Shown: one piece after another, positions 16,666-24,374 of the stretch
Layout: every line of letters starts with the position of its first letter
Numbering within the stretch: position 1 is the stretch's first letter
From: Stakelama sediminis
Lineage (GTDB): Bacteria > Pseudomonadota > Alphaproteobacteria > Sphingomonadales > Sphingomonadaceae
NCBI RefSeq assembly: GCF_014199335.1
Contig: NZ_JACIJI010000011.1
Coordinates: forward strand, 1 to 55,580
Length of the DNA: 55,580 nucleotides
Reading direction: 5' to 3'
Notes under the pieces: model-generated
The model's input: only the letters and a program-made list of their open reading frames with translations
What the model was told of the DNA's origin: nothing
The model's database searches: none
Position numbers and translations under genes: made by a program

Positions 16666-19116
16666 TCAGAATTCGTAGCGCAGATCGACCATGATCTGAC
16701 GCGGCGGGGTAAAATAGAGCAGGTCATACTGACCATAGCCGCTCTGGAAACCATTGGCGTCCGTCGGAGCACCCGAAGTGTCCGCCTTGATTTTCGAAAT
16801 GGTGCGTTCATTGAACAGATTGTCGATGTTCAGTCCGACGCGCACATGCCGCCCGATATCCTTGTTAATCGCGAAATCGGAAATCCAGTAGGGCGAGATG
16901 CCATAAAGGCGGCGGCTGGGATCGCCGTTATAGTCGGTGGCATAGCTGATCCCGGTATATTTCGCCGTCCACGAAATGTTCAGGCCGCGATGCGAATAGA
17001 GTGCGCCCAGACCGGCGGTGCCGCGCGGCGCGTTCTTCATCTGCGTGCCCGTAGAAGGGTCGATTGCATCGTTGATCGACCCGTTGACGAACAGGGTCAG
17101 GCCTGTGGTCGCCAGCACGTTGAGCTGACCTTCGATCCCCTTAAAGTGGATCGTACCCGCGTTATACTGCTCGTTCTTTGGACAGGTCGATCCGTCGCAA
17201 CTGACGATCAGGTTGTTAACGTCGATCTTGTAGATGTCGGCGTCGACCGAAAAACGCTCGCCATGATAGACCGTGCCGAATTGATAGTTGGTGGTGGTCA
17301 TCGGCTTCAGCGTGCCAAGCGCGGTGCCGAGATTGGGATCGTTGACATAGAAGGATGACAGGTCGGGGACGTAGAAGCCCTGCGCATACTGGAAATAGAA
17401 GGACCAGTTCTTCGCGGCCATATAGTTGGCGGTCAGGAACGGCAGCGTCTTCGTCCAGGTGTGTTCCAGATAGAGCGGCGTGCGCGACTTCTGGTTGACC
17501 GGGGCGTCGATGCTGCGGGTAAAATGGACATATTTCACACCCGGCGTGATCGAGAGGCTTTCAATCGGCTTATATTCGAACTCGGAAAATAGCTGAAACT
17601 GGTTCCAGTCGGAGCCCTGATCATATTTGCGGTCGGCAATATCGGCGGGTGAGGAGGAATTGATCTTCTGATCGTAATTGGGCTGGCCCGTCACCCAGTC
17701 GATATCATGGGTATAGCGATCACTGTTCGATTTCTCATACCAGCCGCCGACGCGCCAGCGCCCCTTTGAGAAGGTGTAATCGACCTGACCGATATAGCCC
17801 CAGGTGCGGTATTTGTTGAGCTTGTGATAGCCGGGAATGCCGGGCACCGCATTCTTTGCCACCGCGTCGGCAGGGCTGAGATAGACCGTGTTCGGCGTGC
17901 CGACCGTGCCGAAGCCGTCCAGGCCGGAATTGGTGTGGTTCGTGTAGCCGTACATGTAGAGGCGGTTGTCCATTGAGAACCCGCCGCCCAGGTCGGACTG
18001 AAGCCGGATATATTCGAAATCGGTTTTCTTGTCGGTCCGGTTGAACTTGTAATAATTCTGCGCCAGCGGATCGGACGGAGTCGGCACATCGGGGCCGCTC
18101 AGACCGTAATCCATACCATACATGCCGACCAGCGAGTTGGGATTGCAGTTGCGGCCCGTCAGCTTGGTGATCGGCGCATAGCCGGTGGGCGAACTGGCGT
18201 CCGGCGGGCTGCCGCACCACACGCCGTCATTATCCTGCTGATAATAGCGGATCTGCGTATAGGTCGCCAACACGGTCAGCGTGTTTGCGGTGCCGATCGG
18301 CACCACGCCCTTTGCCATGATATTGCGCAGCAGCGTGCCTTCCCAGCTCATCGCGCCGTCGGAACGGGTATAGTTGCCGGTGACGAGGAATTTGGCACCG
18401 CCCAGGCTGTCGATCTGGCCGGTCTGAAGTTCCGCCCGCGCCAGCCAGGTATTGAACGATCCGCCCGCAGCCTCGATCTGGCCGCCGGCCTTGTCGGATA
18501 CTTCACGCGAATAGAGGTTGACGTCGCCGCCGAACGTCGCCTGACCAAGCTGGCTGGCATTGCCGGGGCCGCGATCGACGACGACCGTGCCGACCGTGTT
18601 GGACGGGAAGAAGCTGAGTGAGTGATGGGTCGGATCGTTGGTGTCATTGAACGGGATACTGTCATAGGTCATGCCGAACTGACCGTCCTTGAACCCGCGG
18701 ATCGACAGTTTGGATTCCTGAAGTCCGGTGCCGTTGCCCGTGCCGGTCAGCGTAACGCCCGGCGTGATCGCCGCGATCTTGGTAAAGTCCGCGACCGGCG
18801 TCAGAACCCGGTCGATATAGCTGTGGTTGATCGCCGATTGCGGCTGGGTGGTGGTCAGCGATGCGGTGGGAACCGACTCGGCAAGCAGCGATCCGGTGAC
18901 GATGATGTCGGAGGATGTCAGCGACTGTCTGTCATTTGCCTGACCGGACTGGCTGGCGGTGCTGGTCTGCGTCGCATCCGATGCCGCAACGGCGCCCGGT
19001 GCAGCAGTGGTGACGACGGGCGTCGAGGCAGTATCGGTGGCGGCATGGGCTGTACCGGCCATGACAAGCGCACTTCCCGCAACACAACTGAGCAGGACGG
19101 GTTTCAACAACGTCAT
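16666..19116 (-). CDS. TonB-dependent outer-membrane receptor
   Basis: 816 residues from ATG 19116. The signal peptide is LLSCVAGSALVMAGTAHAA. There is a Thr/Ser/Ala-rich linker, then a plug with DIIVTGSLL (TonB-box region), LSIRGFKDGQFG and DRGPGNASQLGQATFGGDVNL, and a long barrel ending in DLRYEF. There is no STN domain, unlike the other receptor. Receptors of this shape take up iron chelates, cobalamin or glycans; the substrate is unknown. A PepSY-type membrane protein and an OmpR/kinase pair lie next to it, an arrangement often seen with metal or redox-linked uptake. The promoter must lie in 19117-19400, which also holds an 11-bp-spaced direct repeat. Confidence 0.9.
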   Translation of the reverse strand: MTLLKPVLLSCVAGSALVMAGTAHAATDTASTPVVTTAAPGAVAASDATQTSTASQSGQANDRQSLTSSDIIVTGSLLAESVPTASLTTTQPQSAINHSYIDRVLTPVADFTKIAAITPGVTLTGTGNGTGLQESKLSIRGFKDGQFGMTYDSIPFNDTNDPTHHSLSFFPSNTVGTVVVDRGPGNASQLGQATFGGDVNLYSREVSDKAGGQIEAAGGSFNTWLARAELQTGQIDSLGGAKFLVTGNYTRSDGAMSWEGTLLRNIMAKGVVPIGTANTLTVLATYTQIRYYQQDNDGVWCGSPPDASSPTGYAPITKLTGRNCNPNSLVGMYGMDYGLSGPDVPTPSDPLAQNYYKFNRTDKKTDFEYIRLQSDLGGGFSMDNRLYMYGYTNHTNSGLDGFGTVGTPNTVYLSPADAVAKNAVPGIPGYHKLNKYRTWGYIGQVDYTFSKGRWRVGGWYEKSNSDRYTHDIDWVTGQPNYDQKINSSSPADIADRKYDQGSDWNQFQLFSEFEYKPIESLSITPGVKYVHFTRSIDAPVNQKSRTPLYLEHTWTKTLPFLTANYMAAKNWSFYFQYAQGFYVPDLSSFYVNDPNLGTALGTLKPMTTTNYQFGTVYHGERFSVDADIYKIDVNNLIVSCDGSTCPKNEQYNAGTIHFKGIEGQLNVLATTGLTLFVNGSINDAIDPSTGTQMKNAPRGTAGLGALYSHRGLNISWTAKYTGISYATDYNGDPSRRLYGISPYWISDFAINKDIGRHVRVGLNIDNLFNERTISKIKADTSGAPTDANGFQSGYGQYDLLYFTPPRQIMVDLRYEF

Positions 19117-19322
19117 GATATTTCCCTTTTCCCTTTGATTTTATAGTAGATATTCGGTTCAAAATTGCGGGCTGCCGGACAGCGCGGATCGGCGATTGAA
19201 ATGCGCAGGACGCAACCATCCATGCCGCGGCACATGCCGAAGCGGCGAAATGCGTTGCTGATGTCATTTCTCCCTTCCGACGTGCTGCAACAGCGTCGTT
19301 GCGGTGCGCCTATGGAGCGGGC

Positions 19323-19338
19323 GTGACAGCTTTGTGAC
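19323..19338. promoter_or_regulatory. Candidate OmpR-family regulator site (GTGAC direct repeat)
   Basis: GTGAC occurs at 19323-19327 and again at 19334-19338, exactly 11 bases apart, the spacing typical of OmpR/PhoB-type regulators that bind head to tail on one face of the helix. It lies in the 397-base gap between the divergent receptor and PepSY-type genes; nothing else in that gap is readable as a gene. An OmpR-type regulator is encoded 2 kb away. Confidence 0.45.
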
Positions 19339-19513
19339 GAACCGGCGGATCGGGCAAAGGTTACAAAATTAGAATGTTCAGCGGCGTTTCGTTTTGGCCA
19401 GAAGCCGGGCAAGAGCTGCGACCGGGATGATGATATTCATCCCGGCCGGTTGGATCGGGTTGTTTGCCCCGAACATTTCAAATGCTTTTTCACAACTGCT
19501 CAGGAGTGAGTCG

Positions 19514-19891
19514 ATGCGCAAATGGCATCGTATGATGGCCCCTGTTTTCGCATTTTTTGCCCTGACGATCGCCTGTACCGGTCTGGGCATTCAGATCATG
19601 GAAATCCTCAACCGCCCTCCCGCCCATGCACAGCCGCATGCGGGCAATGACAGCGGCAACTCGCCCGCCTCTTCTAAGCATGAAAAGCGTACGGAACTGG
19701 GCAAATGGGGACACTGGCTCAAACAGGTGCATTCGGGCGAGGCATTCGGCCCGGTCGGCGTGGCGATCAGCATTGCTTCCGGCCTGGCGCTGATCTTCTT
19801 CGCGGCCTCGGGCTTCTGGATGTACCTGTCCATGGCGTTTAGGCGTGCATCAAACCGCCGCAGACGGGGGCGGTCGCGACCGCCGGCCTGA
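19514..19891 (+). CDS. Small PepSY-associated-type membrane protein
   Basis: 125 residues from ATG 19514 (AGGAG seven bases upstream). It has one N-terminal membrane helix (MMAPVFAFFALTIACTGLG), a periplasmic His/Asn/Ser-rich loop, the motif LKQVHSGEAFGPVGVAI and a second helix (SGLALIFFAASGFWMYL). The ending is strongly basic. The H-S-G-E/G-x-x-G pattern and the GFWMYL helix are those of the shortened PepSY-associated TM proteins found beside TonB-dependent receptors. A role in reducing or handling imported metal is only inferred from that company. The 3' end overlaps the end of the kinase gene on the other strand by about 50 bases. Confidence 0.7.
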   Translation: MRKWHRMMAPVFAFFALTIACTGLGIQIMEILNRPPAHAQPHAGNDSGNSPASSKHEKRTELGKWGHWLKQVHSGEAFGPVGVAISIASGLALIFFAASGFWMYLSMAFRRASNRRRRGRSRPPA

Positions 19892-21284
19892 TCATTCGCC
19901 GACCGGCCAGCGGAAGGTGGACATCGACGATCAGGCCGGGGCGGTTGTCGCCCAGCGTGACGATGCCGCCATGCAGCCGTGCAATCGCATCGACCAGCGC
20001 CAGCCCAAGCCCGTTGCCCGCCCGCGAGCGGCTGGTGTCCAGCCGGACGAAACGCTGAAGCACCTTTTCACGGTCGGCCGCCGCTATTCCCCCGCCGGAG
20101 TCCGCGACGCGGATGCGGATCATCTCGCTTTTAACAGGGCGAAGGATACTGACCGTAACCTCTGCGCGCGCGCCCGCGTGACAGGCGGCATTTTCGAGAA
20201 GGTTGACGAGCAACTGGCTGAGCAGGTCGCGATCGGCGCAAATGCTCGCATCTGTCATGGCGCCGCAGCGAAGGTGCAGTCCGGCATCTTCCAGTACCGG
20301 CTGCATATATTCCACTGTTTCCCCGACAAATTCCGGCAGATACAGCGCATCGAATGCGATCGACCGCCGTCCTGCCTCAATTTCCGACAGGCGAAGCAGC
20401 GAACTGAACAGACGCAGGATATCGTCGCATTCCTGTAACGCGATTTCGGTCAGCGCATGACGGCGTTCGGGCCGGCAGTGGTCGTCGGCGCAGGCCTCCA
20501 GCGTTCCGCGCAACCGGGTGATCGGCGTGCGCAGGTCATGCGCGATATCGGTGGATATCTGGCGCATCCGCTGCATCAGCGCTTCGATCCGGTCGAGCAT
20601 ATGATTGAAGCTGCGCGCCTGGTCAGCGAACATGCCGTCGAGCGGGTCGACGGGCACGCGCAGGGACAGATTGCCCGCCATGATCGCATCGGCTGTCCTG
20701 CGTGTTGTGTCCAGTCGGGCCGCGATAAAGCGACTGAGAGCGATACTGACCGCGATCCCGCCGAAAATCGCCACTCCGAGCATCGCGAGGAACATCGGCC
20801 AGACGATCTTGCCCATATTCTCGACCAGCTCGCTTTCCGCAACGATGTCGAGCCTGCCACCGTCGGAAAGAGGCACGGTAACCGCGCGCCCGCTGCGCAG
20901 ATGATGGCCGCGCATTTCCTCGAACTCGACCGGGCCGGCGGTCGTTCCGCTGCCGATAAGTTGCGTGACGGTGCCTGCAATCTGCGTGCCGTGCGGATCG
21001 ATCAGGCGGTGGCCGACCTGGCTGATCGTCCGGCCGGTTTCGCGCGCATCGATGCGGGCACGAATATCGTCAAGCGTCGGCGCTCGCCCGCTGGCCATGG
21101 GCTTCAACAGTTTAGCTTCGCGTTTGTACAGTGAATGGTCGACCTGAGCATTCAGCCGGTTTTCGGTCACCATGAAGGCAAGTACACCCAGCACCATCAG
21201 CACCAGTGCAAGCGCAAGGCCGAACAGCGGGACAATAGCGCGAAGTCCGAAACGCATCGGCAGGGCGCGCAGCACCGCCTTCAT
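19839..21284 (-). CDS. Sensor histidine kinase (OmpR partner)
   Basis: 481 residues from ATG 21284. Two membrane helices (GLALALVLMVLGVLAFMV near 20-38 and MFLAMLGVAIFGGIAVSIAL near 160) flank a sensor loop of about 120 residues. HAMP follows (RRTADAIMAGNLSLRVP), then the H-box STDIAHDLRTPITRLRG and the catalytic domain with LLVNLLENAACHA, VADSGGGI and GNGLGLALVDAIARLHGG. The start overlaps the regulator's stop (ATGA), so the two are co-translated. It probably senses an envelope or metal signal linked to the adjacent receptor, though nothing in the sequence names the ligand. Confidence 0.93.
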   Translation of the reverse strand: MKAVLRALPMRFGLRAIVPLFGLALALVLMVLGVLAFMVTENRLNAQVDHSLYKREAKLLKPMASGRAPTLDDIRARIDARETGRTISQVGHRLIDPHGTQIAGTVTQLIGSGTTAGPVEFEEMRGHHLRSGRAVTVPLSDGGRLDIVAESELVENMGKIVWPMFLAMLGVAIFGGIAVSIALSRFIAARLDTTRRTADAIMAGNLSLRVPVDPLDGMFADQARSFNHMLDRIEALMQRMRQISTDIAHDLRTPITRLRGTLEACADDHCRPERRHALTEIALQECDDILRLFSSLLRLSEIEAGRRSIAFDALYLPEFVGETVEYMQPVLEDAGLHLRCGAMTDASICADRDLLSQLLVNLLENAACHAGARAEVTVSILRPVKSEMIRIRVADSGGGIAAADREKVLQRFVRLDTSRSRAGNGLGLALVDAIARLHGGIVTLGDNRPGLIVDVHLPLAGRRMIRPAVATAPVCGGLMHA

Positions 21285-21961
21285 GCAAGCGCGCTGTGCA
21301 GCACGTATCCCGACCCGCGCACGGTTTCGATGGGGTCGGTATCGCCGAACTCGGTCAGCTTGGTGCGCAGGCGGCTGATATTGCTCTGGACGATATTGGT
21401 GCCGGGTTCGAAACTGTATCCCCATACACGTTCGAGCAGCATTCGCCGGGTCACAACCTGATCGCAATGCTGCATCAGTTCGATGAGCAGGCCGAATTCC
21501 TTCTTGTTGAGGTATAGCGCATGTCCGTTGCGACTGGCCTTGTGATGGGTGGCGAATACCTCGATAGCGCCGATGGCCCATACCCCTGCCGGATCGGTGC
21601 GACCGGTTCGGCGCACGACTGCATTCAGTCGCGCATTCAGTTCCAGCATGTCGAACGGCTTGACCAGATAGTCGTCGGCCCCGGCCTCGATCCCTTCGAT
21701 TCGCGAGGCAGTGTCCCCCAGCGCGCTGAGGATCAAAGTCGGGGGGTAGTCATGCGTGCGACGGATATGATGCAACACTTCTATACCGTCGATACCGGGA
21801 AGCATGCGGTCGAGTATCACCGCGTCGAACCGATGTTCGGACAGCGTGACGACGGCATCTTCGCCGTTGGAGGCAGTAACGGTGTGATGGCCATGGCTGC
21901 TCAGTCCTGAAACGAGCAGACCGGCAATGGCGGCATCGTCCTCGATCACAAGCAGCTTCAT
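21281..21961 (-). CDS. OmpR-family response regulator
   Basis: 226 residues from ATG 21961. Receiver domain: KLLVIEDDAAIA with the acidic pocket, phospho-acceptor Asp in AVILDRMLPGIDG, Thr/Ser at LILSALG, Lys in DDYLVKPFD. The winged-helix output domain contains LNKKEFGLLIELMQH, TRRMLLERVWGY and NIVQSNISRLRTKL and ends in VRGSGYVLH. It is first in an operon with the kinase. A candidate binding site, the GTGAC repeat at 19323, stands before the neighbouring receptor and PepSY-type genes. The frame is open upstream of 21961 but that part runs into tRNA sequence. Confidence 0.93.
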   Translation of the reverse strand: MKLLVIEDDAAIAGLLVSGLSSHGHHTVTASNGEDAVVTLSEHRFDAVILDRMLPGIDGIEVLHHIRRTHDYPPTLILSALGDTASRIEGIEAGADDYLVKPFDMLELNARLNAVVRRTGRTDPAGVWAIGAIEVFATHHKASRNGHALYLNKKEFGLLIELMQHCDQVVTRRMLLERVWGYSFEPGTNIVQSNISRLRTKLTEFGDTDPIETVRGSGYVLHSALA

Positions 21962-22149
21962 AAGCGCGTTGCGATAAGGGCGTCCTGTGACCGATTGATG
22001 ACTCTGCGCGCGCGAATATCCGCATCCGAAGGATGGGACACAACCACGTTTCCCTGAAAATGAAAGCGTTCGATCGGCGCCTTGCCCCGACCCATATCCC
22101 GAATCCGGGGGAACAGTCCGCCTCGCTGTTCTGCGCTGATTGCATGAGG

Positions 22150-22224
22150 TGGCTCCCCGGGCCGGATTCGAACCAGCGACCGATCGGTTAACAGCCGATT
22201 GCTCTACCACTGAGCTACCGGGGA
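22150..22224 (-). tRNA. tRNA-Asn(GTT), copy 1
   Basis: On the minus strand TCCCCGG...CCGGGGA forms the acceptor stem. The D-arm is GCTCAGTGGTAGAGC, the anticodon loop CTGTTAA carries GTT, and the T-arm is GCTGG TTCGAAT CCGGC. CCA is encoded at 22152-22150. All stems pair. Confidence 0.95.
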
Positions 22225-22265
22225 ATGCCGGGTTTCGGGCTTTGGTCGCGCCCCTGTGGGGCGGC

Positions 22266-22340
22266 TGGCTCCCTGAGTAGGATTCGAACCTACGGCCGCT
22301 CGATTAACAGTCGAGAGCTCTACCGCTGAGCTATCAGGGA
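22266..22340 (-). tRNA. tRNA-Asn(GTT), copy 2
   Basis: Minus strand, acceptor TCCCTGA...TCAGGGA, D-arm GCTCAGCGGTAGAGC, anticodon GTT in CTGTTAA, T-arm GTAGG TTCGAAT CCTAC, encoded CCA. It lies 41 bases upstream of copy 1 and the two differ in every stem, so they are diverged paralogues and not a recent duplication. Confidence 0.95.
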
Positions 22341-22389
22341 ACAAAGCCGTGCGCGGCTCTATACCGACGTTGTTTGGCTATGCAAGCCC

Positions 22390-23166
22390 TCAGGCGATAA
22401 ACTGTTCCATCGTAATGCGATCGTCGAGCGCATGTTCGGGGTCGAACAGCAGGGTAAGGGTGCGCATCCGGTCCAGCGCGATGTCGATTCGCGATACTTC
22501 GCGCAGTTCGCGCTGATCGGCGACGGCGCTGACCGGGCGTTTCTCAGCCTCCAGCACGCGAATGCCGATTTCCGCGCGTTCGGGCAGGATTGCACCGCGC
22601 CAGCGCCGGGGACGGAAGGGGCTGATCGGCGTCAGCGCCAGCAGCGACGATCCCAGCGGCAGGATCGGACCGTTGGCAGAAAGATTATAGGCGGTCGATC
22701 CGGCCGGCGTTGCGACCAGCGCCCCGTCGCACACCAGTTCAGGCATGACGACATGGCCGTTGACGGTAATTTCCAGCTTTGCCGTCTGGCGTGTCTCGCG
22801 CAGCAGAGAGACTTCGTTGATCGCGGGCAGAACATGCGTCTTTCCGTCCACACCACGCGCAGTCATCTGTAACGGGGTCACACGAAAGCTGCGCGCGCGT
22901 TCGAGACGCTCGACCAGTCCCTCGGGACGCCATTCGTTCATCAGGAACCCGATAGTGCCGAGATTCATGCCGAATACCGGCAGGATGCGCCGCCGTTCCA
23001 GCATGCCGTGCAGGGTTTGCAGCATGAACCCGTCGCCGCCCAGCGCGACGACCATATCGGCGTCTTCCATCGGAACCCAGTCATGGGCATCGCGCAGTTC
23101 CTGCGCCGCGATCTGAGCGGAATGGGTAGGCGAGGCGACGAGCGCGCGCCGGGCGGTATCGCTCAT
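22390..23166 (-). CDS. nadK: NAD kinase
   Basis: 258 residues. It phosphorylates NAD to NADP with ATP in the cytoplasm. The signature motifs are all present: GGDG in VVALGGDGFML, NLGTIGFL, the NE pair in PAINEVSLL and the substrate loop DGALVATPAGSTAYNLSANG. The length is normal for the short alphaproteobacterial form. Its start overlaps the moaA stop by three bases (ATGA), so the two are translationally coupled. Confidence 0.96.
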   Translation of the reverse strand: MSDTARRALVASPTHSAQIAAQELRDAHDWVPMEDADMVVALGGDGFMLQTLHGMLERRRILPVFGMNLGTIGFLMNEWRPEGLVERLERARSFRVTPLQMTARGVDGKTHVLPAINEVSLLRETRQTAKLEITVNGHVVMPELVCDGALVATPAGSTAYNLSANGPILPLGSSLLALTPISPFRPRRWRGAILPERAEIGIRVLEAEKRPVSAVADQRELREVSRIDIALDRMRTLTLLFDPEHALDDRITMEQFIA

Positions 23167-24158
23167 CCGCCGGTCACACTCATATGCCGGGATACGGCGG
23201 GGGCCGCATCGCGCTCGATACGAAAATCGTGGCGTGCGGGTTTGCGCAGCATGGCCATGTCGATGGCGTCATCCAGCGCCTCTCCACCCGCGCGATAGGC
23301 GGCTTTCAGGTCGACCTGATCCTCATGCCCCAAACACATGAACAGCTTTCCCTCCGTGGTCAGGCGAACGCGGTTGCACCCGTCGCAGAAGTTCGCGGTG
23401 AGCGGGGAGATCAGCCCGAGCCGCGTATCGCTGTCCGCCAGTTTCCAGTAGCGCGCAGGCCCACCGGTGCGATGATCGGCGCGTGTCAGCGTGAACTGCG
23501 ATTGCAGACCGTCCAGCACCTGAGTGAGCGGCAGGAAGCGATCGACCCGATCCTCGTCAATCGCGCCCAGGGGCATGGTTTCAATCAGCGTCAGGTCGAA
23601 TCCGTTATCCGCACACCAGCGCAGCATCGGCGCGATGTCATCCGCGTTCAGTCCCTTGAGCGCGACCATATTGATCTTGACCGCCAGCCCCGCGTCGCGC
23701 GCGGCAAAGATGCCGCTCATCACGCGGTTGATATCGCCATGGCGGGTGATGAAGCGGAAGCGTTCAGGGTTCAGCGTGTCGAGGCTGACATTGATCCGCC
23801 GCATCCCGGCATCGAACAGGGAATGCGCGTGATCGGCCAGCCGGTTGGCATTGGTCGTCATCGTCAGTTCGTCTAGGCCGTTGCCCAGATGACTTCCCAG
23901 CCAGCGGCACAGTTCGACCACATCGCGGCGCACCAGCGGCTCGCCGCCGGTCAGCCGGATCTTACGCACACCGCGTTCGATGAAGCGTTCGGCGATTGCC
24001 GCGATTTCCTCAAGCGTCAGCAGCCGGTCACGCGGCAGGAACGTCATATGTTCCGCCATGCAATACCGGCATCGCAAATCACACCGATCGGTAACCGATA
24101 TGCGCAGATACTCGATTCGCCGGCCGTGGCTGTCGATCATGGGCGGGGCGCTTGCCAT
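23163..24158 (-). CDS. moaA: GTP 3',8-cyclase (molybdenum cofactor step 1)
   Basis: 331 residues from ATG 24158; ATG 24140 is another possible start. It is a radical-SAM enzyme that rearranges GTP to 3',8-cyclo-GTP, the first step of molybdopterin synthesis. The N-terminal cluster motif is CDLRCRYC. GGEPLVR binds SAM, and the C-terminal 4Fe-4S cluster ligands are in NFCDGCNRVRLT and KLFMCLG. The usual C-terminal GG dipeptide is present (VTGG). No other moa gene is in the window. It is followed by nadK in the same operon. Confidence 0.95.
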   Translation of the reverse strand: MASAPPMIDSHGRRIEYLRISVTDRCDLRCRYCMAEHMTFLPRDRLLTLEEIAAIAERFIERGVRKIRLTGGEPLVRRDVVELCRWLGSHLGNGLDELTMTTNANRLADHAHSLFDAGMRRINVSLDTLNPERFRFITRHGDINRVMSGIFAARDAGLAVKINMVALKGLNADDIAPMLRWCADNGFDLTLIETMPLGAIDEDRVDRFLPLTQVLDGLQSQFTLTRADHRTGGPARYWKLADSDTRLGLISPLTANFCDGCNRVRLTTEGKLFMCLGHEDQVDLKAAYRAGGEALDDAIDMAMLRKPARHDFRIERDAAPAVSRHMSVTGG

Positions 24159-24214
24159 GCCTGAACAGCTAGGCGTTCGGGCGGGCAGGCACAAGATATT
24201 GGGGCGATTAGTCT

Positions 24215-24305
24215 CAGAGTCTGTTTGGAAAATTCGGTGCCACGTCCGAAAGTCGCCGACCCGCTACTTTCAAAACAGACTCTAACCAATTCGAAACAGA
24301 CTCTG
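24215..24305. repeat. Three-copy inverted/direct 16-base repeat
   Basis: CAGAGTCTGTTTGGAA (24215-24230) is repeated in inverted form at 24269-24283 and again at 24290-24305 with one mismatch each. The first two could form a 15-bp stem around a 38-base loop. It lies between the divergent moaA and EAL-protein genes. It could be operator sites or an attenuator. Confidence 0.7.
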
Positions 24306-24374
24306 ACCAAGAAGATTGGCGCGCGGCACCGGCTGCGCTAGTCAGACAGATATGGACGGGAAACGGGGGATCGA

